This document shows positions 1 through 6,507 of a stretch of 27,079 nt of DNA, one piece after another. The first letter of the stretch is position 1. Every line of letters starts with the position of its first letter. The translations under genes and the position numbers were made by a program. The notes under the pieces were generated by a model that saw nothing but the letters and a program-made list of their open reading frames with translations, was not told the origin of the DNA and searched no databases. The stretch comes from an uncultured Eubacteriales bacterium (GTDB lineage Bacteria > Bacillota > Clostridia > Oscillospirales > Acutalibacteraceae), in assembly GCA_934444695.1 (NCBI GenBank), contig CAKSDF010000008.1, positions 1 to 27,079 on the forward strand, read 5' to 3'.

Positions 1-98
1 GTCTTTTTAGGTTTCAGATCGTTTTTTAGAGCAACACCACACAACTCGGCAAGCAGATCCGCCGAAGCGCGCCGACGCAATTGCACGGTGCTGCCTTA
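1..98. repeat. Degenerate copy of a dispersed intergenic repeat
   Basis: Short blocks match the better preserved copy at 6508-6770. GTTTCAGAT lies near base 11, a block resembling AATTCGGCAAGCAGATTCGG lies at about 42-62, and an inverted block (GCAATTGC followed by CGGTGCTGCC) lies at about 76-95. The last block runs into the stop codon of the BMP gene. The copy is decayed and cut by the window edge, so its limits are approximate. Confidence 0.45.
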
Positions 99-1142
99 GA
101 AGGCGGAATCCACGATAATTGTGCCACTGATGATGTTTTCCTGCGCCTTTGCCATTTCAGCAAGGTTCTCTTTGCCCAGCACACTTTCGGTTGCATCCGT
201 TATGGCGAAGCCTACGCCGCCGACAGCAAGACCCAACTTCTCGTTCTCGCCGTAAGGACACTTGCCGTTCAAGTGAAGTTCGGCGGCACGCAGGAATCCG
301 TTATTTACGTTTTTCTGCATGGAAGTGATGGTGGCGTTGGCCTTTTCAGTTTCACCGAGGGAGGTCCAATAGGCACCCTGATCGCCGTCCACACCGATCA
401 CGTAGTGACCGTCGCCCATCTCCACAACAGCGTCAAAAGCACCAAGGCCGCAGTTGCCGCAGCAGGCAAATACGACGTCGAAGCCCTGCTGATAGAGACC
501 GAGGGAAATATCCTTACCCACAGAGCTGTCGCTGAAGCTTTGTGTCCAGCTTACGTTGACCTCGATATCAGGGTTGACAGACTTTGCACCCTGCGTATAT
601 CCGACAGCGAAGTCACGCAAAACGGTGTTCTCATAGCCGCCCATAAAAGAGATCTTGCCGGTCTTGGAGGCCATAGCGGCCGCCATACCCACCAGATAAG
701 AACCCTCGTTCTGAGCGAAGAACATATCGTAAATGTTATCATGGGGCATGGCTTCGAAATCCCACATCTCATCGAAGAACCAGAGCTTGCTGTCAGGATA
801 CTTGGTGGCGATCTGGTCTGCAATGTTCATCATATCCCAAGTGCCCAGAACAATGATGTCCCAGCCTTCGGAGGCGATATCCAAAGCGGTGGACTCCCAA
901 ACCGAGGTGTCATAGGACATTTCGCGAACCTCGGTGTAGAACTTATCGCCGTATTTCTCGTTGATCATGTCAAGGCCTTCCTTACCGGAATCAAAGAAGG
1001 ACTTGTCGCCAAGGGTGCCGTTGACGATGTAAACAAGGCGGATCTTGTCAGTGGTTGCATCGTTCGCGGGGGGTTGTTTTGCGCAGCCTGCAAAGCAAAG
1101 CAGCACTGCCAGTATCATGAGGAAAGCGATCAGTTTTTTCAT
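96..1142 (-). CDS. BMP-family ABC transporter substrate-binding lipoprotein
   Basis: This is a 348-residue extracytoplasmic binding protein of the BMP/PnrA (Med) family, which usually captures nucleosides or related small molecules for an ABC importer. The start at 1142 was chosen because AAAGGAG lies seven bases upstream and the protein then opens with a lipoprotein signal: Met-Lys-Lys, a hydrophobic core and the lipobox LLCFAGC, with Cys as the acylated residue. Family features follow: VNGTLGDKSFFDSG near the mature N-terminus, GKISFMGGYENTVLRDF mid-protein and IGVDGDQGAYW in the C-terminal lobe. It lies 73 bases downstream of the ADP-ribosylglycohydrolase-family gene on the same strand, so the two probably share a transcript. 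No permease or ATPase gene is visible, and they may lie beyond the left edge. The ligand cannot be read from the sequence. Confidence 0.88.
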   Translation of the reverse strand: MKKLIAFLMILAVLLCFAGCAKQPPANDATTDKIRLVYIVNGTLGDKSFFDSGKEGLDMINEKYGDKFYTEVREMSYDTSVWESTALDIASEGWDIIVLGTWDMMNIADQIATKYPDSKLWFFDEMWDFEAMPHDNIYDMFFAQNEGSYLVGMAAAMASKTGKISFMGGYENTVLRDFAVGYTQGAKSVNPDIEVNVSWTQSFSDSSVGKDISLGLYQQGFDVVFACCGNCGLGAFDAVVEMGDGHYVIGVDGDQGAYWTSLGETEKANATITSMQKNVNNGFLRAAELHLNGKCPYGENEKLGLAVGGVGFAITDATESVLGKENLAEMAKAQENIISGTIIVDSAF

Positions 1143-1215
1143 TTTTTCTCCTTTCATTGTTGGTGGAATTTCTTTCCGTTCGTTATAACCTCCGACTCTC
1201 CGTACATTAACACGG

Positions 1216-2610
1216 TTATTCTGCGGCAAGCAGCCTTGCCGTCTCCGCAGTTCTCTCCGAGAGCTTGCGTATACTCAGTATCCGCATGCCTCTGACATAG
1301 GTATCCAATCTGTCACCGATGGGCGCCCGCCAGTATTCAGGTATAGCTTCAGTGCCAAAAATGGTTCCCCATACGGTCATGATCTGGGCCGCATTGCAGT
1401 CCACATCTTCTCCGCACAATCCACATATCTCTATGGTTCTGGTAAAATCCCCATTTCCAAACCAGAGGGCTATAACCTCTATGGCGGCGTTTGGGTAGCA
1501 GTGTACCCAGTTATAGCGTTCCAGCTTCTTTTCGCAGGGCTTCCATGCATCCAGCCAGTTATCGCTCTGCTTGCAGCGGTCCAGTGCAAATTTCACAACG
1601 CTGTAATACTGACTATCAGCAGGCATAAGCTCAACGGCACGTTCCACCAGCTTTTTTATGTCGCTTTCACAGAAAGCCATGGCGCACATGACAGCATTGA
1701 ATACCTCGCCAAGGATCCCGTTATGGTAATGAGATATCTCCGCATCCTGCCATGCGGCCTTGGCGGCCATATAGGGGTCGCCCGGATAGAGCTGACCAAG
1801 TATCACGCCGCGCATTTGCGCCCCGATCCACTCTCTGTATGGGTTGTTGAAGCGGCCGCTTTCAGGCGGCATTATTCCGCAACGAAGATTTCGCAAAGCC
1901 ATATCCTCGGCGGACCAGCCAAAGCCGATCCTGGACAGCCATTCGTATGCTATGTCGTGGTTTGATGTATCTCTGCCATGCTTTTCATATGCGCAGAGCA
2001 GAGCCAGCTCATAGGTTATATCGTCGTTATAGGTATTGGGCTTGCGCAGATATTTGTCCACGCGGTTGTAAGCCTTTTTGATGTTATCCGTCTTGTAGCC
2101 CTCAAGGCAGGTGCCATATGCGCCGCCTATGATTTGGCAGAGCCAGCCCGCGTGTATGCGGTCAAACAGCCTTTCACCCATATCCACCCTGCTCGCAGGC
2201 GGGAAAACGACAGCCGCAGCATACTCATCAAAGGTTTCATAGAACGCATAATTCCAATAGTCCGAGCTTTCGTCCTTTACTGCGCTGCGGCAGCCGTCAA
2301 AGAGGGCATGGGTCGCCCTGTGCAGACCGGACATGTCGTCTTCCGTGACGGCTCGAAAGCCTGCAAGCAGCAGCTCGTCCGCATTGGGAACGACAGTTCC
2401 CTGATTCTCTTGAGCCTGTATGGCGGCAACGGCCATCGTATCCCTTGCAAGAGAGCCGGGCACTCTTGAGCCCCAGTATATTTTTATTGCTGCATCCAGC
2501 CGCTCCTCCACGGAATCGCTCTGTTCCTCCCAAAGCGCTTCGTTGTCGTCTTCAAGTCTTACGGGGATCTGGCTCTCTATGGACAGTTTTTCGATCTCCC
2601 ATGCTTTCAT
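1216..2610 (-). CDS. ADP-ribosylglycohydrolase-family protein
   Basis: This 464-residue protein belongs to the ADP-ribosylglycohydrolase (ARH/DraG) fold, metal-dependent enzymes that cleave N- or O-glycosidic bonds of ADP-ribose or related nucleosides. Visible family motifs are RIHAGWLCQIIGGAYGTCLE (about residues 150-170), the acidic YNDDITYEL (about 195), and GEDVDCNAAQIMTVWGTIFG near the C-terminus, equivalent to the usual D-T-D-x-x-A metal site with Val in place of Thr. About 145 residues precede the recognisable domain, which is longer than a minimal ARH. AGAAGGAGGT sits just upstream of the ATG at 2610. The BMP binding protein downstream suggests nucleoside or nucleoside-like substrate scavenging rather than protein de-ADP-ribosylation. 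That is inference from context, and the substrate is unknown. Confidence 0.8.
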   Translation of the reverse strand: MKAWEIEKLSIESQIPVRLEDDNEALWEEQSDSVEERLDAAIKIYWGSRVPGSLARDTMAVAAIQAQENQGTVVPNADELLLAGFRAVTEDDMSGLHRATHALFDGCRSAVKDESSDYWNYAFYETFDEYAAAVVFPPASRVDMGERLFDRIHAGWLCQIIGGAYGTCLEGYKTDNIKKAYNRVDKYLRKPNTYNDDITYELALLCAYEKHGRDTSNHDIAYEWLSRIGFGWSAEDMALRNLRCGIMPPESGRFNNPYREWIGAQMRGVILGQLYPGDPYMAAKAAWQDAEISHYHNGILGEVFNAVMCAMAFCESDIKKLVERAVELMPADSQYYSVVKFALDRCKQSDNWLDAWKPCEKKLERYNWVHCYPNAAIEVIALWFGNGDFTRTIEICGLCGEDVDCNAAQIMTVWGTIFGTEAIPEYWRAPIGDRLDTYVRGMRILSIRKLSERTAETARLLAAE

Positions 2611-2870
2611 TTACAATCAGACCTCCTTCTGCAATAAGTTTTGGGGTGGAAAGGCGTGCCGCAAAATAACACTGAAAAGCAGGCAAACGTTAAACCGATC
2701 TCTTGGTCTTGCCTGCATCTACCGTAAACGCTGCGATCTACCACTTTGCCAGGACCATGCCGCACATAAGCAGGTCATTTTATATGGTCATTACTCCCTT
2801 TTGCGGCTTTCGTAGCACATGGCAAAGAAGTTAAAGCAAAAGAAAAACACGATACTATATGTTTCCTTAC

Positions 2871-2908
2871 AAAAAGACGCGCCTGTCTGCGACAAAACGC
2901 AGGCAGGC
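2871..2908 (-). terminator. Intrinsic terminator, minus strand
   Basis: An 11-bp stem (2881-2891 with 2898-2908, one G-U pair) and a six-base loop are followed on the minus strand by a CTTTTTG run. It starts six bases after the stop codon of the 30-codon ORF at 2914-3006, so it probably ends that small transcript. It lies well upstream of the ADP-ribosylglycohydrolase-family gene. Confidence 0.6.
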
Positions 2909-2913
2909 ACGCT

Positions 2914-3006
2914 CTAACTATCTGTTTGAATACTTGGAGGATTGCCGCAAAGGGAACACCTGTCCCGTGTTTTCGACAGGAAAACAACGAAAACAGTTCT
3001 TCTCAT
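2914..3006 (-). CDS. Small ORF, 30 codons, unknown
   Basis: A 30-residue ORF starting MRRTVFVVFL and ending in TDS, with a C-x2-C pair (CSLC) in its middle. AAAGGAG sits seven bases before the ATG. A possible promoter (TTGATA, 16 bases, TACTAT) lies about 60 bases upstream, and a strong intrinsic terminator begins six bases after the stop. That complete set of signals is the main argument that it is expressed. It could be a leader peptide, a small membrane-active peptide or a chance ORF in element debris. No family is recognised. Confidence 0.4.
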   Translation of the reverse strand: MRRTVFVVFLSKTRDRCSLCGNPPSIQTDS

Positions 3007-3064
3007 AGCTTGACTCCTTTCGGCAGTCATCCGCACACGCCGCAAGCAACCGCCGTGTGTCTTT

Positions 3065-3092
3065 ATAGTATATAATTATTATACAGTATCAA
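3065..3092 (-). promoter_or_regulatory. Possible promoter for the 30-codon ORF
   Basis: On the minus strand TTGATA (3087-3092) is followed after 16 bases by TACTAT (3065-3070) in a very AT-rich stretch. Register is uncertain because neighbouring hexamers also resemble a -10 box. Confidence 0.3.
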
Positions 3093-3312
3093 GTCCTGAT
3101 ATGCAAGATAAATCTGAAAAGGAAACCGTTTTTTTGTAAACAGAATCGATGGGTTGAGAGACAATACTATCTTCCTCAAGGCCAGAAATGAAGCCCTTGG
3201 ACTTTTCAATTTCCTCCGGGAGTTTCTTCAGAAGGCTGTCCTCCAGCTTGTACTGCTGGCTCTGATGGCTGGCCTTCATCAGTTTTAAGCGGGCAACGTC
3301 CACACCCAAATC
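3079..3312 (-). pseudogene. Remnant of a large conjugative-element helicase/methylase
   Basis: Reading the minus strand from 3312, the peptide DLGVDVARLKLMKASHQSQQ, continuing through YKLEDSLLKKLPEEIEKSKG, resembles an internal segment of the very large SNF2-type helicase/methylase found in Tn1549-like integrative conjugative elements. Such proteins typically read VARLKLLKA...SQQYRLED..LLK.FPE.IE in this place. Only about 50 codons are recognisable, after which the similarity fades and the frame stops at 3079. Upstream it is cut by the group II intron tail. It is a decayed fragment, not a working gene. The family assignment is from memory of these proteins. Confidence 0.6.
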
Positions 3313-3400
3313 ATGAGGTAAGCCGGGAATCCCGCCTCCCTCCCGAACCGTGCGAGCACCTCTCGGCGCACACGGCTCTCCGTTTACGTTCATCTTACGA
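3313..3400 (-). mobile_element. Group II intron 3' tail (domains V-VI)
   Basis: On the minus strand, 3378-3345 is a 34-nt hairpin with all the marks of group II domain V. It opens GAGCCGTG and closes CACGGTTC, carries the AGC catalytic triad at the base, has an asymmetric bulge and ends in a GAGA tetraloop. It is followed by a domain VI-like stem with an unpaired A seven bases from the end, and the intron finishes with AT at 3314-3313. Directly after it the helicase reading frame resumes (GATTTGGGT, Asp-Leu-Gly). No reverse-transcriptase ORF or 5' domains are present. The element is truncated near 3400, just before the dispersed repeat at 3432. Confidence 0.78.
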
Positions 3401-3431
3401 TTTCACCGAAGTATGGATTTCCGAATGGCAG

Positions 3432-3496
3432 GCAGGAATACTGACGTATTTCAAGGAAAAATGACGCGGCGCACCGCAAAAAGGCCCGCTGTCCGG
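3432..3496. repeat. 65-bp dispersed repeat, copy A
   Basis: This block matches 6660-6724 with one mismatch, a C/T difference after AAAAATGA. It contains ACTGACGTATTTCAAGG and ends in GGCCCGCTGTCCGG. It sits beside the truncated group II intron in non-coding DNA. Confidence 0.85.
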
Positions 3497-3878
3497 CATT
3501 GGCGCCTTGGCCAGTGGCACAGATCCAGCAAAGGCAGCGCATATTTTCTGCCTTCCTCAATCAAAAGAACATTGCAGCATTGTCAAATTTACAGTATAGC
3601 GTCCTCTTGCACGCTATCACGCCGATTCGCTCCAGCAAAACAGCCAAGCCAGTTTGAATATCTGTTATGAGTCATGATGGTATTTTCTGCACGGATCCGC
3701 GCTGCTATGGGTCAAAGAGACGAGAAATACCTATTTCCCGGTGCGGGCAACTATTCTCACAGGCCAGAGTTTGGGCTCCCTTATAATCGGAGACGGCGCT
3801 GGAGCGTCTTGTTACGGCGGCCCACAGCAACACTGGCGGCTGTCTTGCGCAGAATATGCAGCCGTACTTGAAAATTTT
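3497..3878. other. No recognised gene
   Basis: No ORF here has a convincing ribosome site or a recognisable product, and the short open frames look like chance. On the minus strand this could be the 3' end of the regulatory RNA that starts at about 4495. A weak hairpin (GGCAG and CTGCC arms near 3535-3555) is present, but no clear T-tract terminator was found. Confidence 0.5.
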
Positions 3879-3904
3879 GACCACAGCAGACGCGGTTCTT
3901 GTTC

Positions 3905-3964
3905 GCGGCACACTGCATCGTGAGCCGCGTGGAAACCCGCAGACGACTGCGCCGTCCTCTGCGG
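3905..3964 (-). promoter_or_regulatory. Paired-hairpin ANTAR (EutV) site in the ncRNA
   Basis: P1 is 3964-3937: 7-bp lower stem, one G-G mismatch, 3-bp upper stem, loop GGCGCA. An 8-nt linker follows. P2 is 3928-3905: 5-bp lower stem, one U-U mismatch, 3-bp upper stem, loop GATGCA. Both loops are six bases closed by C-G and match the loops before eutG (5743-5699) exactly. The match exists only on the minus strand, which fixes the direction of the RNA. Confidence 0.75.
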
Positions 3965-4065
3965 AAGAACCCCTGTTCCACTGTGGTCGCGTGAGGGCAG
4001 ATGTAAAGCATCTAAAATCATATAGAAACGAGAGCAGGCTCCGTTGCTATTGACCTTTGAGGAGG

Positions 4066-4097
4066 CCCGGACTCCGAGGTCTTGAACGGAGTCCGGG
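4066..4097 (-). other. Perfect 11-bp hairpin within the ncRNA
   Basis: CCCGGACTCCG (4066-4076) pairs with CGGAGTCCGGG (4087-4097) around a ten-base loop. There is no T-tract on either strand, so it is not a normal terminator. It lies between the riboswitch terminator and the ANTAR site and may be a structural or protective element. Confidence 0.6.
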
Positions 4098-4280
4098 AGC
4101 AGTTGCTGTGGCCGGAGGCTGCGCTCCCAAAACGCTGCGTCCGGGCAGTCTGTTGGATGGCTGTCTGTACGGCTGCCAGCAGCTTCAGGGGGAATGAAGG
4201 TGCGGCAAATCTATGCAGCCCCACGGTTCCCAGTCATGGGGTACGTATACAAGGCTCCCTGCCAAATCGTCCGGGTACAC

Positions 4281-4317
4281 AAAAAAGTTCGTGCGGGCAA
4301 AAGAGCGCACGAACTTT
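4281..4317 (-). terminator. Riboswitch-linked intrinsic terminator
   Basis: On the minus strand AAAGTTCGTGCG pairs with CGCACGAACTTT (12 bp) around a ten-base loop, ending in six T (4286-4281). Its 5' arm can instead pair in a smaller hairpin at 4329-4311 (GAAC-TTT with AAA-GTTC, loop ATAG), so an anti-terminator alternative exists. It lies about 45 bases after the riboswitch core, the normal place for an expression platform. Confidence 0.75.
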
Positions 4318-4359
4318 CTATAAACGTTCATCTCTTTCAACCCCGGAGTTGGCGTGGGC

Positions 4360-4480
4360 TGAGGTGCAGTCCGAGCGTATCTGACTTACCCTGTCGATGC
4401 AGGGATCACAGTGACCCTCTCGCGGGGAATCTCACCCCATTCCGCCGTCGATCCGTTCCGACCGACAAACTGACCTCTTT
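4360..4480 (-). promoter_or_regulatory. Cobalamin riboswitch
   Basis: The minus strand shows the conserved elements in the right order: GGGGTGAGATTCCCC, then GAGGGTCACTGTGAT (the CACTGT box), then a short hairpin and GTAAGTCAGATAC (the AAGYCAG box). These match the adenosylcobalamin riboswitch core (Rfam Cobalamin). It begins about 15 bases after the predicted start of transcription and is followed by a terminator, not by a gene. Limits are approximate. Confidence 0.82.
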
Positions 4481-4501
4481 ATTCACTTTTCAGCTATATT
4501 T

Positions 4502-4530
4502 ACTATAACTCAAACGCTTCGGCCTGTAAA
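4502..4530 (-). promoter_or_regulatory. Promoter of the riboswitch RNA
   Basis: On the minus strand TTTACA (4530-4525), a 17-base spacer and TATAGT (4507-4502). The -35 box and spacer lie in the last codons of eutG and the -10 box starts just past its stop, so the RNA need not depend on eutG read-through. Confidence 0.65.
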
Positions 4531-5643
4531 GGCCTGACGGTAAATATTTTTAATGTCCTCGCAGGTACATTCGCGCGGGTTGGCCGCTGTGCAGCGGTCA
4601 GCCAACGCAGCCTCTGCCATTGTATCCAACGCATCTTCAAAGTCCGCACGGTCAACTCCCGCCTGATGGATCGTGGACGGCATGTTCAGCTTCTCCATAA
4701 AGCGTCTGAGCGTCCGGATCAGCTGAAGCGCGCTTTGCCGCACGCTCGAACCGTCAAGATGGATCAGGCGGGCCGCCTGCGCATAGCGTGCGGCTGTCGG
4801 CGTGAGCTTGTCGTGGCAGCCGGCATTAAAGCTCATCACATACGGGAGCAGGATGCCGTTTGCCCTCCCGTGCGGGATGTGAAACCGTGCGCCAAGCGCA
4901 TGCGCCATGCCATGATTGAGACCCAGCCCCGCGTTGGAAAACGCGATCCCAGCCATACAAGATGCGTTGTGCATTTTCTGCCGCGCCTCCAAATCGTCCG
5001 GCTGTCTGTACGCCGTCAGCAGGTTCTGATAAACCAGCCGGATCGCGCTTTCCGCCATGGCGTCTGTAAAATCCGTGCGCGCGGTGCATACATAGGCTTC
5101 GATCGCGTGCGTAAAGACATCGATGCCGGTATCCGCTGTGACGGAGGGCGGGACGCTTACGGTAAACTGCGGGTCCAGCACCGCAATATCCGGAAGCAGC
5201 TGGTCATCGACAAGCGGGTATTTGATCTCCTTTTCGTGATCTGTGATCACTGCAAAGCGGCTGACCTCAGAGCCCGTTCCGCTGGTTGTGGGAATGGCAA
5301 GAAACATCGTATCTGGCAGCGGCTGCTGCTTTTTTGCAAAAAACAGGATCGCTTTGGCCGCGTCTATGGCGGAGCCGCCGCCAAACGCAGCGACACAGTC
5401 CGGCATAAACGAGAGGAGCGCGGAAACGCCCGCTGTTACGGTTTCGACGTCGGGATCTGCGCACACATCGGAGAACAGAAGCGTCTGCGCACCATGGCGC
5501 TCGGCCGCTGCGGTCACCGCGGATACCTTTCCGCTCTTGGCCATAAAGTGATCCGTAACGACCAGAACGCGCTTCCTTCCGGACAAATGCTGCGCCCAGT
5601 CCTGTCCCAATACGATTTTTGTCTTAACGCGAAATTCCTCCAT
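4510..5643 (-). CDS. eutG: EutG, iron-containing alcohol dehydrogenase
   Basis: This 377-residue group III (Fe-type) alcohol dehydrogenase should reduce acetaldehyde to ethanol with NADH, recycling NAD for EutE. The nucleotide-binding FGGGSAIDAAKAI is near residue 95. IPTTSGTGSEVSRFAVI follows near 130. Metal-ligand histidines lie in FTHAIEAYV and in the GLNHGMAHALGARFHIPHG segment. The ATG at 5643 was chosen over an in-frame one at 5748 because AGAGGAG precedes it and because 5664-5743 folds as an RNA leader. It is transcribed away from the main eut operon but has the same kind of EutV-responsive leader, which ties it to the pathway. No encapsulation peptide is evident, so it may act in the lumen through contacts or in the cytosol. 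Other aldehydes cannot be excluded as substrates. Confidence 0.88.
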   Translation of the reverse strand: MEEFRVKTKIVLGQDWAQHLSGRKRVLVVTDHFMAKSGKVSAVTAAAERHGAQTLLFSDVCADPDVETVTAGVSALLSFMPDCVAAFGGGSAIDAAKAILFFAKKQQPLPDTMFLAIPTTSGTGSEVSRFAVITDHEKEIKYPLVDDQLLPDIAVLDPQFTVSVPPSVTADTGIDVFTHAIEAYVCTARTDFTDAMAESAIRLVYQNLLTAYRQPDDLEARQKMHNASCMAGIAFSNAGLGLNHGMAHALGARFHIPHGRANGILLPYVMSFNAGCHDKLTPTAARYAQAARLIHLDGSSVRQSALQLIRTLRRFMEKLNMPSTIHQAGVDRADFEDALDTMAEAALADRCTAANPRECTCEDIKNIYRQAFTGRSV

Positions 5644-5663
5644 GCACGGACGCTCCTCTCCAG

Positions 5664-5743
5664 AAAAAAACAACAAACGCCCTAACCACCCATGGTCAGG
5701 ACGCTGCATCGCTTCCAAAGCAGTGATCTTGCTGCGCCGCAAG
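5664..5743 (-). promoter_or_regulatory. ANTAR antiterminator leader of eutG
   Basis: Minus strand, in order. P1 (5743-5728) has CTTGC and GCAAG arms with loop GGCGCA. An 11-nt linker follows. P2 (5716-5699) is GGA, mismatch, GC, loop GATGCA, GC, mismatch, TCC. The intrinsic terminator stem CCTGACCA with TGGTTAGG (5700-5681) comes next, followed by a T-rich tract to 5664. The P2 3' arm shares its end (5700-5699) with the terminator 5' arm, so both cannot form at once. This is the arrangement by which phosphorylated EutV permits read-through. Confidence 0.75.
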
Positions 5744-5777
5744 CTCACACCTCATTCTTTCTACGTTTTACGTTTAC

Positions 5778-5806
5778 AGTGTAGCCGCTTCCGACCGGTT
5801 TGTCAA
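5778..5806 (-). promoter_or_regulatory. eutG promoter
   Basis: On the minus strand a perfect TTGACA (5806-5801), a 17-base spacer and TACACT (5783-5778). Transcription would start near 5771, some 30 bases before the first ANTAR hairpin. The spacer contains AACCGGTCG, also found in the eutS promoter spacer. Confidence 0.75.
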
Positions 5807-5858
5807 GCACTTTTTGTGGAACCTATCGCTTCTGCGGCGAAATTGGATCATTCTTTTG

Positions 5859-5887
5859 TTGACATTTTCGGAAAATGCAGTAATAAT
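5859..5887 (+). promoter_or_regulatory. Possible promoter of the GNAT gene
   Basis: TTGACA (5859-5864), 17 bases, AATAAT (5882-5887). It leaves a leader of about 145 bases before the GNAT start in which no known RNA motif was recognised. Confidence 0.5.
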
Positions 5888-6042
5888 CAAAAATGACAAG
5901 ATAGGTGCGCGCCGCGTTGACCCGCTGGGGGCGTGCCTTCTGAAAAGCGATCACAGGAAAAATTTCCATAACCGCCATGCGTGGGATTGCACATTTTATG
6001 CGCCCCGTGGCTGGACGTCACCGCACAAGGAGGCAGAAAAGG

Positions 6043-6507
6043 ATGCACATCACTGTAACGCGCGCACGAGCCGCGCATCTGGAGGCGTGTGCCGCCGTGT
6101 TTGATAACAGTCCGCTTCATGAACGCTATTTTACGGAGCCAGGACGGCTGGAGCGCATGCTCACAACGGCAATCGGGCGCGGCGAGCTTTGGATGGCCGC
6201 CTGCGCAAGCGGCGAGGTCGTCGGCGTCATGTGGGTGGATCTGGACGGCTTTTTTGGCGGCTTTCCATATCTCGCGCTGCTCGGCGTAAAGAAACGGTAT
6301 CGCGGAAACGGCGTGGGGCATACGATGCTGCGCGTCTATGAGGGCGTGGCAAAGGCGCTTGGCCACCGGAAGGTCTCTCTGATGGTCAGCCACTTCAACC
6401 CCCGCGCAAAATCGCTCTATCAATCGCTTGGATACAGGAAAGTCGGATATATTCCGGACGCGTTCGCGCCCGGGATCGACGAAAACATTATGGTAAAAAG
6501 CATCTGA
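6043..6507 (+). CDS. GNAT-family N-acetyltransferase
   Basis: This 154-residue GCN5-related acetyltransferase transfers an acetyl group from acetyl-CoA to an amine. The start at 6043 is set by AAGGAGG nine bases upstream and gives the usual GNAT length. The central strand-loop LALLGVKKRYRGNGVGHTML carries the acetyl-CoA pyrophosphate-binding R-x-x-G-x-G/A signature (RYRGNGVG). A C-terminal NPRAKSLYQSLGYRKVG is the normal end of the fold. It stands alone between eutG and the eut operon, convergent with the DUF2284 gene, and its stop codon abuts the dispersed repeat. The substrate is unknown and nothing links it to ethanolamine metabolism except position. Confidence 0.8.
   Translation: MHITVTRARAAHLEACAAVFDNSPLHERYFTEPGRLERMLTTAIGRGELWMAACASGEVVGVMWVDLDGFFGGFPYLALLGVKKRYRGNGVGHTMLRVYEGVAKALGHRKVSLMVSHFNPRAKSLYQSLGYRKVGYIPDAFAPGIDENIMVKSI

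Larger units (their letters stand above)
3879..4495 (-). ncRNA. EutX/Rli55-like B12-responsive decoy RNA (predicted)
   Basis: A minus-strand transcript predicted to start near 4495 from its own promoter. In order it carries a cobalamin riboswitch (about 4480-4360), an intrinsic terminator (4317-4281), a perfect 11-bp hairpin (4097-4066) and a paired-hairpin ANTAR site (3964-3905). An 8-bp helix, GACCACAG (3988-3981) with CTGTGGTC (3886-3879), encloses the ANTAR site and a small GAAC/GTTC hairpin. No protein-coding frame in the span is credible. In Enterococcus EutX and Listeria Rli55, B12 stops transcription before the ANTAR site, and without B12 the long RNA titrates EutV. The same order is seen here. 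Unlike the three mRNA leaders in this window, its ANTAR site does not overlap a terminator, which suits a decoy. The 3' end is undefined. The role is inference. Confidence 0.7.

Noticed and set aside
3313..3400. Full-length group II intron with maturase
   Set aside because: No reverse-transcriptase frame or 5' domains upstream. The dispersed repeat begins about 30 bases away.
4066..4097. 11-bp hairpin as an intrinsic terminator
   Set aside because: No T-tract on either side.
3350..4508. Several 60-106 codon frames on both strands between the intron tail and eutG
   Set aside because: No ribosome sites or families, and the minus strand here is better explained as a structured regulatory RNA.
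5630..5748. N-terminal extension of EutG starting at 5748
   Set aside because: The peptide has no similarity to the family, and the DNA forms the antiterminator leader. The start at 5643 has a ribosome site and the normal family N-terminus.
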